NCBI GenBank assembly: GCA_022059125.1 | Contig: JAEUWY010000005.1 | Span: 6,448,001 to 6,512,000, forward strand | Reading direction: 5' to 3' | DNA length: 64,000 nucleotides | Source of the DNA: Corynespora cassiicola | Lineage: Eukaryota; Ascomycota; Dothideomycetes; Pleosporales; Corynesporascaceae | Shown: positions 24,257-35,610 of the stretch, piece after piece | Position numbering within the stretch: position 1 is the first letter of the stretch | Layout of the letters: every line of letters begins with the position of its first letter | Notes under the pieces: generated by a model | The model's database searches: none | What the model saw: only the letters and a program-made list of their open reading frames with translations | What the model was told of the DNA's origin: nothing | Made by a program: the position numbers and the translations under genes

Positions 24257-25144
24257 ATGGGACTACACATGGACGACCTCCACGCGCCGACCGTCTCCTC
24301 CGGCCCCGTGTCCTCGGGCTACTCGAATGGCCTGCCCAAGGACCAGCTGTCGCTGCAGGAGCTCATGGCCGACAAGGAGCGCGTCGAGGCCGAGCTCAAG
24401 GCCCTGGGCCAGGTGCTGGACTCGCACGGCGTCAACATGAACACGGGGCTCACCACCTTTGACGGCTTCCCGCGCAGCGACATCGACGTCGCCCAGAGTA
24501 TGCATGCTGCCTGCCCCGCGGGGCCCTGCTGACCAGAGGCGACAGTCCGGACGACGCGCGCCCGCATCATACGGCTCAAGAACGACTACAAGGACCTCAT
24601 GTCCCGCATCGAGGTTGGCCTCCATGAGCACCATGCGCGGTTGCAGGAGCAGGCCCGCGACAGTCAGGCTTCGGCGGCGGCGGGCCAGGGGTTGACGCCG
24701 GCTACTTCCGTCCCAACGGCTCTGGAGGCGCCGTTCGCAAAGGTCAACAGTGTGGTCGCGGGCAGCCCTGCCGAGTCAGCGGGCCTCCAGGTGGGCGACT
24801 CGATAACCAAGTTTGGGTGGGTGGACTGGACAAACCACGACAAGCTCGGGCGCGTGGCCGAGGTCGTCTCCCAAAACGAAGGCGTGAGTTGCCTCCCCTC
24901 CCAAGCCGCGCGGTGCTGGCGTGCATGGAAGCTGCGCGAAAGAGGGAGCGCCATGCACGACATGCTGGCGGGGCATCGCTGCGCTGCGCTGGACGCTGCT
25001 AACAGGGCCCAGCTCCCCATCATAGTAAAGGCCTTGCGGCCCAGTGCCGCTGGCGGTCCGGCAGAGACTGTGCAAGTCAACCTCACCCCGCGGCGCAACT
25101 GGGGAGGCAGAGGCCTGCTGGGCTGCCACCTGCTGCCGCTGTAG
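24257..25144 (+). CDS. nas2: 26S proteasome assembly chaperone Nas2 (p27/PSMD9)
   Basis: Three exons (24257-24497, 24546-24883, 25013-25144) give about 236 residues. The N-terminal helical domain (LSLQELMADKERVEAELKAL, LTTFDGFPRSDIDVAQIRTT and RARIIRLKNDYKDLM) is the Nas2 N-domain signature. The C-terminal PDZ-like domain follows (PFAKVNSVVAGSPAESAGLQ, VGDSITKFGWVDW), ending in the family-typical GGRGLLGCHLLPL. Nas2 binds the ATPase Rpt5 and prevents premature joining of the 19S base to the 20S core. The second intron (24884-25012) ends at the CAG just before CTCCCC; the upstream AACAG would put PIIVKALRP out of frame, which decides the acceptor. A second Met four codons downstream (24269) is an alternative start. 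Confidence 0.9.
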
Positions 25145-25889
25145 CAGCCAGTCGAGGACAGGAGGTCGCAGGAAGGTCGGCACAGGACTGCGTGGCATGC
25201 ATGGAATGGAGCATTGATATGGTTTGGGCATGATATCCCGGCGTTACGAGCCAGAGGAAAAAGATTGACGTGTTTCCATGCCTCGCCGGGCTATGCTATG
25301 TAGAGTGGCTGTTTGTGTGTTGCAGGCGCTGGGCTGGTGCCGTGGCCGTCGCCTGTCGCCTGTCGCCCGTCGCCCGTCGCCCGTCGCCCGTCGCCCTCAG
25401 CAACGGGCTGGCTGGCTGGCTGCTGGATCAATGGCGGGTAGCCAGGACTCGCACAGCGCGCCATCCATGTCTTCGCGAACATGGTGAATGACAAAGTGCC
25501 GACGGGCCAGCGGGCTATTAATTCCTGTCCTGCGTCCCAGGTACGTACCAGCCAGCACCAGTCGCGCAGGCGGCGGCCGTGCCTGCTGCCTGCCGTGCCT
25601 GCGCCTGCCTGCCCGAGCCCAAGCGCCGCCCGCTTACCTAATCGCGTTCACCGCCCGGGCCCGCCAACGTTGAGCAACTGAAAAACATCGCTGGTGTCGC
25701 CCTCTCTTTGCCCCACCCAATCCTCCAAAGCCTCCCACTCTCTTTTTCTCGTCTGCAACCACCACCGTACGTCCCCCCCCCGTGAGCGCAGAGAACGTCT
25801 TCTCCGCCTTCTCTCCCCGGCACCACTGACGCTAGCCCAGCCCGTAGTTTTTGCGTCAGACCCGATCCAACCCCCACCACAACATCAAC
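25145..25889. other. nas2 3' region and Ran promoter
   Basis: About 0.75 kb, with no gene. A CT/C-rich leader (25,690-25,885) precedes the Ran start codon. A 7-bp tandem repeat lies at 25,346-25,396. Confidence 0.55.
25346..25396. repeat. 7-bp tandem repeat, consensus GTCGCCY, about 7 copies
   Basis: Consecutive GTCGCCT/GTCGCCC units between nas2 and the Ran gene, nearly perfect over about 50 bp. It is a likely length-variable minisatellite. Confidence 0.8.
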
Positions 25890-26832
25890 ATGGCCGAAGC
25901 TGCCGCCAACGTGCCGACCTTCAAGTTGGTCCTTGTCGGTGACGGTGGTACTGGCAAGGTGAGTCCACCCTGCTGCTTTTTTCCGCCACGGGCAGCGCGC
26001 ATTGGGGCGCCTTGGGTCCAGCCCGCCGCCCTCGAATCTTCTCGTCCACCACGTGCTAACCACCCGCCGCCTTCAGACTACCTTCGTCAAGCGCCACTTG
26101 ACGGGAGAGTTCGAGAAGAAGTACATTGCTACTCTCGGTGTCGAAGTCCACCCTCTCGGCTTCACGACCGTACGTATCTGCGCCCGCCCGCTCGCCTCGC
26201 GCAGGGCCGCATGCTGATCGCTCTGCAGAACTTGGGACAGATCCAGTTCGACGTCTGGGATACTGCCGGTCAGGAGAAGTTTGGTGGTCTCCGCGATGGA
26301 TACTACATCAACGGCCAGTGCGGTATCATCATGTTCGACGTTACCTCGCGTATCACCTACAAGAACGTCCCCAACTGGCACCGTACGCTTGCTTCCCAAT
26401 GACCCGGCGCCCTGCCGTTTGCTAACCCGCGCCAGGTGACTTGGTCCGTGTCTGCGAGAACATCCCCATTGTCCTCACTGGCAACAAGGTCGACGTCAAG
26501 GAGCGCAAGGTGAAGGCCAAGTCCATCACCTTCCACCGCAAGAAGAACCTTCAGTACTACGACATTTCCGCCAAGTCCAACTACAACTTCGAGAAGCCCT
26601 TCCTGTGGCTTGCCCGGAAACTCGTCGCCAACGCCACTCTGGTACGATGATGCGCCTCTGTCATTTGTCTTGGGCGCAAGAAGCTAACCCCCCTGCGCAG
26701 GAATTCGTTGCCGCCCCCGCCTTGGCGCCTCCCGAGGTCCAGGTCGACCAGGCCGTCCTCGAGCAGTACCAGAAGGAAATGGCCGATGCCGCCCAGATGC
26801 CCCTTCCCGATGAGGATGATGCCGATTTGTAA
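25890..26832 (+). CDS. gsp1: Ran GTPase (Gsp1 orthologue)
   Basis: Five exons (25890-25958, 26077-26169, 26229-26382, 26436-26641, 26701-26832) give 217 residues, the normal Ran length. The G motifs are all present: P-loop GDGGTGKTT, split by intron 1 after GTGK; switch [16 protein letters not shown]; and SAKSNYNF. The Ran-specific [14 protein letters not shown] switch I and the acidic C-terminal PDEDDADL tail are also seen. Ran drives nucleocytoplasmic transport and spindle/nuclear-envelope assembly by cycling between GTP in the nucleus and GDP in the cytosol. Identity is essentially certain. Confidence 0.97.
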
Positions 26833-28229
26833 ATACGGTCATCAGCTTGCCTCTTGCAGCCTACGCACTGTAAGGGCGCCCTAATGGTAGCACGACATGG
26901 TTTATGGATCTTGCAATCTCGGATAGTGAGATGAGCGACATGAGATGGGACATTTTCTAGCGGAAAATGAGGAAAGAGGGCCGGCGGCTGGGTGTATTTC
27001 TTTCCGAATGGGACGCTGGACTAGCTGGCGTTTCCGCTGAATAGGCTTTAGATGGCTCTTAAACGGGCACATGTTTTTTGACGTCCATTTCTTTTCTCCA
27101 ACCATGCCTGGCGGTGATTGATGACTGATGTGGGTTTTGTCATGTCCCAGCCACTCGACGTTTCACCAGCCATCTGATATCCGACGTGACGGCGACGGCT
27201 AATGCCCGGGGGAAAACTTTTCCAAGCAAAACGTTGTCGGCTGACGTCATTGGCTGCCCCGCCGTGCGTGCGTGCGTGGGCTGACAGCCCGGCGACTCAG
27301 GAGTCGTGGGTTTGTTGGCAGCGCTAGCTCTGACGCTCACAGACATTCGAAGATGGAGGAATAGCCCATTGCCATTAGGCAGGAAAAAAATGGTTTCATT
27401 TCTTTGTGTCTCTGTACATGTATGACATTTACCATGGAAGCCGAAAGACGTAGAAACCGAACGAACCAAAAAAAAAAGAACGGGTTTCAAACAGAAACAC
27501 TGAACAAACGAACGAGATGGTCGAGGAAAGAGACGTAGTCATTATCGATCAAAGCAGCGCGGCCGTCGCTCATATCCTAGCTAGCTAAACATATCCATTC
27601 CCATCATTCCGTCCATCCATCCATTCCGTTATCGCGCTTGCGAACCCATTGACCGACATGCTTACACGCGCTCATTAATCCAGCCCGATACGATTGCCCA
27701 AACACAAACCGATAGACTCGAAACAAAACCAAACCACAAAAACAAGGACGAGTAGACAGATAGATAGAGGACCCAAATCCATTAGGGGAGGGGGTTCGCG
27801 CTCATCCTCCAAATCCATAAAATTGGGAGCGGGGGGGAAACGATGGGAAAGCCGTGGAGACCAGATCAAAGAAAGTTCGAGCGATAGATACAAAAAACTG
27901 AAGACCAAAGGAAAGCGAATCCTGGCGTTAAAGTATTTGCAATTCGTACATTGTGTCATCGCTTTTGCCGTCGAGGGCCGGGAATGAGGATAGGGAGCCT
28001 GGGAGCGAACGAGGTGGTATTACTGGGTTCTTGGAGACGGTGAGAGCGAGGTCGAGAAGGCGTAATATACATTGTAAACTTTGCTTCTTGTCGCAAACGA
28101 GTGCGTCGAAGAATAAGCACTCGGTAGTGACAACTTTTGCATTTGAAGACGGTTGAGAGATGTCGGCATACATGGTGCAAGTGAGGATTTTACTGGAACA
28201 AAAGGGTGGAGTGGGTAGATACGGGTTCG
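26833..28229. other. Convergent 3' region between Ran and the Zn2Cys6 gene
   Basis: About 1.4 kb without a gene. It is relatively A-rich at 27,700-27,930. Open frames show no motif. Confidence 0.5.
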
Positions 28230-30532
28230 TTATGATTTCAGCATGCTGTCGTAGGGTCAGTCAAAAGCTGCAAGGAAGAGTAGAAGCCACTTACGGCGTC
28301 AGAAGCTGCTGGTACGTTTGAATGGGTTCGCCAGCGCCATCCTCGATTACATTTCGGATGACATCGTCTTGCGCAATGCTACTCCAGAGATGGATGCTCA
28401 TCGCCTTTTTGCTGTTGAATAGTGTGTGCGCAACGCCACGCACCTGGCCCAAGACTACGGCTGCAATGGCCCACGTGTTGGAATACTGCTGTAGAGTACC
28501 TACATCAAGGCGGATACTCTGCTTAATCACATCATCCTGGCCATCGGGCACGAGAAAAGACCAGTATGAGAGGTGCACGACAGAGGCCATGACAACCACG
28601 CACGTGAAGAAGGGAGTGTGCTTGACGAGTTCACCCGGCAGCTTGATCAGCGACGAGATATTCTCCGCCGACGTCAGGCACTTGGCGGTATGAATCTCCC
28701 GCGTCTGGGTTGGGAGGAGCACCTGGCCTGGCTGCACACAGACGTTTACACCCTCAACCCGGCCGAAGCCGAGGTTGCTCCGGGGGCGATGCAACATGAT
28801 TGTGCTCCCGCCATTGACCATGTGCGCCTGGAACAGCACCTCGTCAATTACGCCGTCATTGTTGACAATGTCTAGCTTGGAAGGAGGGAGGTGCAGACGC
28901 CAATTGACCAGGTACGAGTCCACTACGTCGACAGCGTGGTACTCGAAGGTCGAATCGAGCTTTGCCACCTCGAATACTTTGCCCAGGATCCGAATGGCAT
29001 CAATGAGGTAGGTGAATGATGAGAAGATGGTTTCGGAAGGCAAAAAGGCGGCATCGTCATAGTCCTGCAATGTGCGAGGGTATGGTATTTGCTGGATGGC
29101 GTCAGCGGGAAAAATCACCTCGAGAACGGAAGCGACAAGACGGTTATAAGTCAAGAAGGTAGCGCATGTGTGGAGGTGATGGGGACATGGACTCCAAGCC
29201 TAGAGCCACAGAGGTGGGGCCCGGAGTAATTATGCGGGAAGTAAGACGGTCGGACTAGAAGAGAAATCTTGCCAAGGGATTTGTAGATCAAGACTTACCC
29301 CCGAGAGGTACTGGTCGGTTTCGCAAGGCAACGGCACATCTGTGGCGACATCTTTGAGTCTGAATTGCACGCCAGGGTTAACTGCTGCCATCATGCCATT
29401 GGCGGTATACATGGACCACCAGGTCCGCCTCCACATTTCCTCGAGGACTCTGTCCCCGTGCCCGTTCATGACATGGAATTCACTACGATTGAGGCCGAGC
29501 TCCAGGGTCAAAACTTGGGCCATGCCAAAGATTTGGGCAGCTCGCGGGACATCGTTGTTGGCGTGGAGGCCAATGGCGAAGAGCAACAAAGCCTGGACGG
29601 AGTAGCCATCGCGTGGGTAATGGCCACTTTCAATAGTCCGGTTCAGTGCATCCTTGTACATTTCGGTAGGAACTGAAGGCAGAAAGCTAGACCCAATGTA
29701 CTGCACTGCATACTCTAGGAGCGGGGTTCGTCGCTCTTTGAAGAGCTCTATCAGGCGCATCTGAGGCAGACAAAAGGGGTGCGAATTGAAAAAGAAATGG
29801 TAAAAAGCGCCAATTGGCGTGGGCGGGCCGTAGGTGCCGAACTGGTTGAGCCTCTGGGTGCCATTGAGGTTGAATTGGGAGACGGAGACGGGGGCAGCAG
29901 TGCCGACGAGGCCGAGATGGTTGGGAGCTGTGGTCAATGGGTTCACAACGGCCAGGTCGGCACTGTATGAATAGTCGGGCGACGTTATCGGAGCATTGCC
30001 AGGAGCCAGGGACGTGTTGAGAGGGCCCTGCAGCAGCGTGCCGTTGTCCTGTCCTGGTGGGAGATTAGATCATGAACGGACGGATTTCATCACGATGCAA
30101 CGCACCTGGGAGTGGGACAGCAGAGGCACCGTTTTCGCCAGGCTTGTTCTTGCGCTTGCCCTTCCAGCCCCGGCGCGACTTGATGTAGGTGCACTCGACG
30201 CCGTCGGTCCTGCAGCGCGAGCAGCGTACCCCGCCGTCGCACTTGAGGTGTCTGCTCCGGCACGGGACGCACGCGACGGCGACCGAAGTCCGGGCTTGCG
30301 GCTTATCGCCATTTTGCTCTTTCTGGCCATTCTGGCCGCTCTGCGCACTGTCGGACTGGGGCGTTTGCGCGGGCGAGGTGCCGCTCCGCACGCTCTCCTG
30401 CGTCGTGGAGCTGCCGCCCGGCGACAAGTGCAGGGCCAGAGGCGATGAGTCGGATAGATCGTGGGTCCAAAAGGCGGGATCTACAGCAGCCGAGACTGGA
30501 ACATTTGACATGGAATGCGCATGGGAAGCCAT
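28230..30532 (-). CDS. Zn2Cys6 transcription factor with fungal-specific middle domain
   Basis: Four exons (30532-30106, 30053-29299, 29091-28295, 28245-28230) give about 664 residues. The binuclear cluster is CVPCRSRHLKCDGGVRCSRC with the last Cys seven further on (Cys 88, 91, 98, 104, 107, 114), followed by a basic KSRRGWKGKRK linker. The middle region contains fungal_trans features (MAQVLTLELGLNRSEF, EEMWRRTWWSMYTANGMMA, VPLPCETDQYLSG then IPYPRTLQDYDD, FSSFTYLIDAIRIL). It is a nuclear DNA-binding regulator; its targets are unknown. The third intron is long (29298-29092, about 207 nt). I chose its acceptor because it joins SG to QIPYPRTL as in the family. The last coding exon of 16 nt rests on a good GTAAGT donor; reading through instead would stop at 28291 and change only the last five residues. 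Confidence 0.8.
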
Positions 30533-32403
30533 GGAAGCGGCGCCTGTCAGGTGTCGAACCGTCTGCGCTCTCTAATGCGAACCGGCTGGACTGGTATGGG
30601 ACATGTGATTCCGGTGGTGGACGAACGATGGGAGGTCGAGATGTAAAGACGCGGGTACAGGAGCGGCGGCTGCAGGCGCAGGTCGCCGTCACGTGAGTGC
30701 TGATTAGCGCCGCCGATCTAGTCCCCAACGCGTATGGCGCGACGACGGCGAGAACGCAAACATCAACTCCTTGCGTGGCCGCTGACGGGACCACCCATGG
30801 CTGCCGCTTTGTTGCACGCCGTGCAGCCTGCCTGCTTCGTCTTTGATTACCGAACCGTGATTCAGCTCGTGTCCTCGACCGCACTTCTCCAGGCACCGTC
30901 GCCAGCCTGTCCCTCGGTTACTCCTGGTCGTAGCACTTTGTTTTCCGACGCCGCCGTCCCAGCTGCCTGCCCCTTACCGATCCAATACACCAACCGAGCC
31001 TCGCACTTGTTTTCAACTTTCCTTTTTCGTCGCAATTCGCTGCTTGCCTGGGTGCTTTTTCATGTCTGTTGTGGCGGTCCCAATTTTCCTCACTTGGTTG
31101 TCGACAGGGGTGTTGCTCTCTGCTCTTGTACGTTTGGGCGCCATGATAGGACAGTCGTCCAAGACGCCGACCACCACTACCGATTTGGTTCAAGCAATAA
31201 GAATTGTGCTCCAAAACAGATACCGCGCCGTTGCAGAGGCACCTTTTGCTCCGCCTACAGCCACTTGTCGGCCCTGCCCACACGTAGCCCGACCACTACA
31301 TCAATACATCCTGCAGACCTGGAGTGCTCTAATCATAAAGCAGGTCATCTGTTCTCATCACTCTCCCGTAGATCCGTCGTGGGGTGACGTCCAATGCGAT
31401 TTGACGCTTTCCCACACCTGGATGTCTTGGCATAATCGGCTGGGCTCTTATCTCGTTGTCGCTTCAAGTCGACGAATGCAATGCCACATGCAAATCTAGC
31501 TCGGCCACACCCTCATGTGGTCGCGACTGGGATACCTATCATCCCACGTCCGTTGGCATTAAAGGGTCCCTCGCCCCCGTGGGGCAAGAAGACTGTCTGG
31601 CGCATTACCGGCATGACCAAGCGCAAGATGTGCCTTGAGCCACTTGGCCCGGCTTGTTCACTCTTGACAACACAGTCGGCGAATTTCATTGCCCCCCCAT
31701 GCAGCATGCGGACCATCTGAGCGACGCGAGGATTGCCATGACTTCCAAACCCGGCTCTGATGTCCAGCCAAGCGTCCTGGACGTCTGCCTGTTTGAGATT
31801 TTTCCAATCTATTTGACAAATCCCCCGCATCGATCCTGTTTCCATTTCCAATAAAGTACATGCCAACCGTGCAAACGACTTGGCAGAGGACACAGTCACA
31901 CGAATAATCTGTTCCGAAGAGGTTTGCAGGACTTGGATTGCTCATCTTGTATGTCGGCAAAGGACGTGGTTGGTTGCGTCGTCTTCTTGCTCATTCCATG
32001 ACAGTGTTGGCGTCGTCCATACTTTGGTTCTCCGAATCTGGGCATGGCCTATATAAGCCCGACCGCCTGTAGTCACTGCTGTCAACCTCACTTGTGTCTG
32101 TTGCGTTGACGTACTCTCACCCACAAACGACAAGATGCTGTAACCCATTCGTGGATTTTTAGACCACCTTGACAAGGTAAGAGGGTATTAAAGGGGACTT
32201 TTGGTATTACACTGACGATGACGCATCTATAAAGCTTGTATGAAAGTATGCAATCGCCTATGAGATGCATCGAGAGATGGAACCCGCACGCCAGACACTG
32301 ATGCAAAACCGATCCTTATGTCAACACTATGCATGGAGTCGGACACTCCGGGGAATCAACGCAAAGACTGACATCCTTTTGGTCCTCGGCATGCCAGCTC
32401 TCG
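30533..32403. other. Intergenic between Zn2Cys6 gene and uge3; possible dead small gene
   Basis: About 1.9 kb. The first part is the transcription-factor promoter. No supported gene was found on either strand. At 32,049-32,131 the plus strand has a promoter-like arrangement (TATATAAG at about 32,049-32,056, then an ATG at 32,133 that meets a TAA two codons later), discussed as a finding. Confidence 0.45.
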
Positions 32404-33958
32404 TCAGCACATCATTTCGTCCTTGGTGCGCAGCTCGCAACGAGGCTTGGTAAAATTCCACACATCGACAGAGCAGTCCCCAAGACTCTTCTCAGCTCTC
32501 CACTGCAGCTCGGTTTCTGCTCTCCGTACCTCGGCCACACAGAATCCCACATCGCCAGCCCTTCTACCGACTTCCCTGACGGGGATTCCTCGGCCAGCCG
32601 TCTGTTCCAGGCTTTGGAGAACTTCGCGAACCGTATGGCCCCTCCCTGTTCCTGCATAATGTCAGCAAAGGCACGTTTTCATGCTAGAGAGTCAAGTACC
32701 GAGGTTGTAGGCTCGAAAGGGTGCTTTTATATGGCCCCTTGCTGAAGCTGCCAGGGCCGCAATGTGCCCCCTGGCTAAATCGACAACGTGGATAAAGTCT
32801 CGAACGGCCGTTCCATCTGGGGTGTTCCAGTCGGTACCGAAGATCTCCAGGACGGGCTTGGCCCCAGTAAGGACAGTGGCAATGACCGGGATCAGATTGC
32901 TCGGTTTCTGTCGAGGATCTTCGCCAAGGATTCCAGATTCATGACAGCCGACCTGTTTCGATTCAGTTGGACGACATTCGGACACACAAGTCGGGACAAC
33001 CTACGGGATTGAAATACCGGAGAGCGGTAATGGACCAAGACGGATCCGAGCATGCAATGTCTGCAAGTATAGACTCGCACATGAATTTTGATCGCCCATA
33101 CGGCGAAGTAAGGCCCATGACACCTGGGAGAGCGTGGTGTTGGAGGCCAGCGTCGTCTTGGAACGTTTCCGGGTGATGAACGCACAGTTCTTCTCGAAGG
33201 GGAACACCACAGTTTGCGCCTTCGCCATAGACGGTAGCCGACGATGAAAAGACAAAATTCTTGATGCCAAACTCTTCCAGGAGACTAAGAAAATCCACCA
33301 GGCCGCAGACGTTGTTGCTGTAGTATTTCAGTGGCATCCTTATACTCTCCTCGACGGATTTGTAGGCTGCAAAATGGACGACGCCGGTTATCCTCGACTC
33401 CCGTCCTAGTACAGTCTCTTCGCCTTCTCCACTCATCTCAATCCCAGAGTCCGTTCGCTGCAAGACTCCGTACGGAAATCTTGCGTGACATGTGCCCGCA
33501 GTGTCACTTGGCGGCGTAGAAGCCCCGAATTTGCGGCCGACGGCATGTGCCGAGTAGCTGGCGAGTATCGACCTCATACTTGGGCTTCGGTAATCTAGCT
33601 GCCGGAAATGCAACGCCGGCATGGGCTTGGCCTTTGACGCGAAAAATTCCTCGGCAAGTCCTCTGATGCGATGCAAGACGCTTTCGTACGAGTTGCTCAG
33701 GTCATCAACCACCAGGACGTTGTAGTTTTCTTTCAGCAATTCCAGGACAGTGTGTGAGCCAATGTATCCGAGCCCTCCCACGACCATGATGAATGAAGAA
33801 GCCCCCGCGATATCGAGAGGGTCTGCAGCCACATCATCGTCGAAGAGAACGGATCTTTGCGTATCCGGGGTGCTGATTTCGTCCGGTGTCACTGGTGCCG
33901 ACGACGAAGAAGTTGACAGAGATGGAGAAGCAGCGCCAAGGGTTGAAAAGCAGTCCAT
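32404..33958 (-). CDS. uge3: UDP-glucose/UDP-GlcNAc 4-epimerase of the GAG cluster
   Basis: Three exons (33958-33005, 32952-32700, 32651-32404) encode about 484 residues. This extended-SDR epimerase has the NAD-binding VVGGLGYIGSHT at residues about 59-70, VVHFAAYKSVEES, the SSSATVYG substrate motif, the YGRSK catalytic Y-x3-K pair, then RYFNPVGCHESGILGEDP, WNTPDGTAVRDFIHVVDLARGH, and a C-terminal GTGRGHTVREVLQSLEQTAG segment. It interconverts UDP-Glc/UDP-Gal and, in the GAG-cluster clade, UDP-GlcNAc/UDP-GalNAc, supplying both sugars of galactosaminogalactan in the cytosol. Compared with classical GALE it has an N-terminal extension of about 55 residues and an insertion of about 45 residues (between SILASYSAHAVG and SRITGVVHFA). 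It sits head-to-head with the sph3 remnant. A TATATAAG lies 79 bp upstream. All splice phases close, so the gene appears functional. Confidence 0.9.
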
Positions 33959-34036
33959 GGTGACGGCAGTGGTGAGAAAACGCTGTAGCAATGCGATTGA
34001 TCTAACACAACCACAAACACGGTACGTGGAAAATGT

Positions 34037-34044
34037 CTTATATA
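34037..34044 (-). promoter_or_regulatory. TATA-like box of uge3
   Basis: TATATAAG on the minus strand, 79 bp upstream of the uge3 ATG. It is the best TATA match in the uge3/sph3 divergent interval. Confidence 0.5.
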
Positions 34045-34569
34045 TTTCAAAGCTATGGTGTACCCTCAAAGCACGTTCCCAATTAGGCAGAACAAAATTC
34101 AACGCAAGATTTTCCCAGCACTATTCAATATCGTTTATGCTGGGCCGCTCTTGGCACGCTCCGGCCTTTTGATCCCGATTTATTTTGGTCGTAAAGTTGG
34201 TTTTCTGGTCTAGCACTTTGGAATATACACCTCGATCGGTTATAATCCCTGTTCAATATGAGAGGCAACACACTGAACTACGTACCCATGGGGGCGCCAT
34301 GCCGCGACCTCCAGAGGCCTCCATCGATTTTATTAGAATGCACGCTGACCATTCTTCACAGTTTGCCTGCATCCCTTTTCGCCCCCGAGAACCTAGATCC
34401 TTTCCTTCGGCCGCTGCCGCCCAAACCATCGTAGCCTTGCTTCTTTTGCACGCAAAGCCCGGCCAATCGTTTTCTACATGCCTATTCTTTCTTCGATGCA
34501 TGTTCTAGTCAACCTCCCTCGGTTCTGCGCAATTTGAAATGTGCTGGATGGCTGCTGCGGGCGGACGAC

Positions 34570-35610
34570 GGACAGCCATGGCGGCATCGGTGATTCTGCC
34601 CGTCTACGTCTACCAGCCCGCAGGTGCGTGGTATCCCGTGTTCCAAATGTATTTTCTGACGCCCGTAACATTGGACCGAGCATTAGCGTCTGATCAACAC
34701 AGGGACTCGTCCTGCCAACAAGGACAGTTCACGGCAACCATTAACCCGCACAGCGGGCCGGGTGAAGACGTGCTTCCGAAAGACGGCCAGTCCCTGCCAT
34801 TCGAGCATTGGACTAACTCGACAGGCCCCATACCATCGGTTGTGTGGCTACCACGTGGGGTGAGAGCAATCTGCGTTTGGTACTGGACGCGAGTGCAACA
34901 TATTCACGATGAGGTGACAGCTCGTCACTGAATCCAAGCGGCATTTTCCTCGCAGAAACTGCCACACGCGGCATTCCCGACAGTGCCATTCATTTGTATG
35001 CAATCGTCAGCTGCGCCCACAGGAGCGGCGGCCTAAATGATGGCTTTGTCGGCAGGCCTATGTCCTGTCCTCAATATTGGGCGGAGTCGGTGGCTACTCC
35101 AGTGCCCGAAGTCGGTGGGCACCGACACGCGGATCACATTAGCATATGACCCAACCATTGCAGAGTACTGAGATTTTGTCGTGGGTGGCTCCAAGAGCCA
35201 GGGCACTTGGATTCGGCAGTTGCAGGCTGCAAGGCTGACAATGCGGTCAAGTCCTCACCTGGCGCTGTCTCATCAGCACACTATTTCGACACTCCGCCTG
35301 TCGAAGCTGTTGCCGGCCTGACAGCCATGTCCAAAAATGCCTTCGTTGTCGGGGCCATCAATGCGGATACTGTCAAGGCAACTGAGCCATAGAAATGTGC
35401 GAGGCTCGCGCTGGCTCCGCACTTGGTGCCAAATATAAACGAGATCGAGCCCAAAGACGGTGTCCAGTCGCTGTTTGTCGATCGCTGCAATGAGCTTACA
35501 GAGCCTAGGGTTTACCCATCATCGGATTCGATATGTCACAGCCTTGCCAATTGCTTGGGCCGCCTTTTCAGCTCGCATGCTTCCCGTCTTGGTCTGCAGA
35601 ACATGTAGCT
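34570..35610 (+). pseudogene. sph3: Degraded GH135 endo-alpha-1,4-N-acetylgalactosaminidase gene (sph3 remnant)
   Basis: Spherulin-4/GH135 family motifs occur in the right order on the plus strand. In frame one: ILPVYVYQPAGAW (34,593-34,631) and FTATINPHSGPG (34,728-34,763). After a frame change: IRALD-stop-LDRPHTIGCVATTWG (34,799-34,861); GIFLAET (34,940-34,960), the position of the GIFxDE catalytic segment, with Ala replacing the Asp; PGAVSSAHYFDT (35,258-35,293), matching the NPGxxxDARYFD segment; and a weaker C-terminal match (YPSSDSICHSL, about 35,510-35,545). In the second frame stops interrupt at 34,814, 34,910, about 35,147 and about 35,390. Sph3 is a membrane-anchored hydrolase acting on GalNAc-containing GAG and is required for GAG production in A. 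fumigatus. The position between uge3 and ega3 is its expected slot. No N-terminal membrane anchor is visible upstream. It is clearly non-functional as read. Confidence 0.78.

Noticed and set aside
30734..31387. 217-codon plus-strand ORF between the Zn2Cys6 gene and uge3
   Set aside because: No domain, no splice partners, and no sign of a conserved protein; it lies in the expected promoter region.
31513..31899. 128-codon minus-strand ORF as a possible small gene
   Set aside because: Not recognised as any family, and no promoter or splice evidence; likely a chance frame.
34185..34508. 107-codon ORF just upstream of the sph3 motifs as the missing Sph3 membrane anchor
   Set aside because: It has no hydrophobic helix and is in another reading frame; it cannot be the Sph3 N-terminus.
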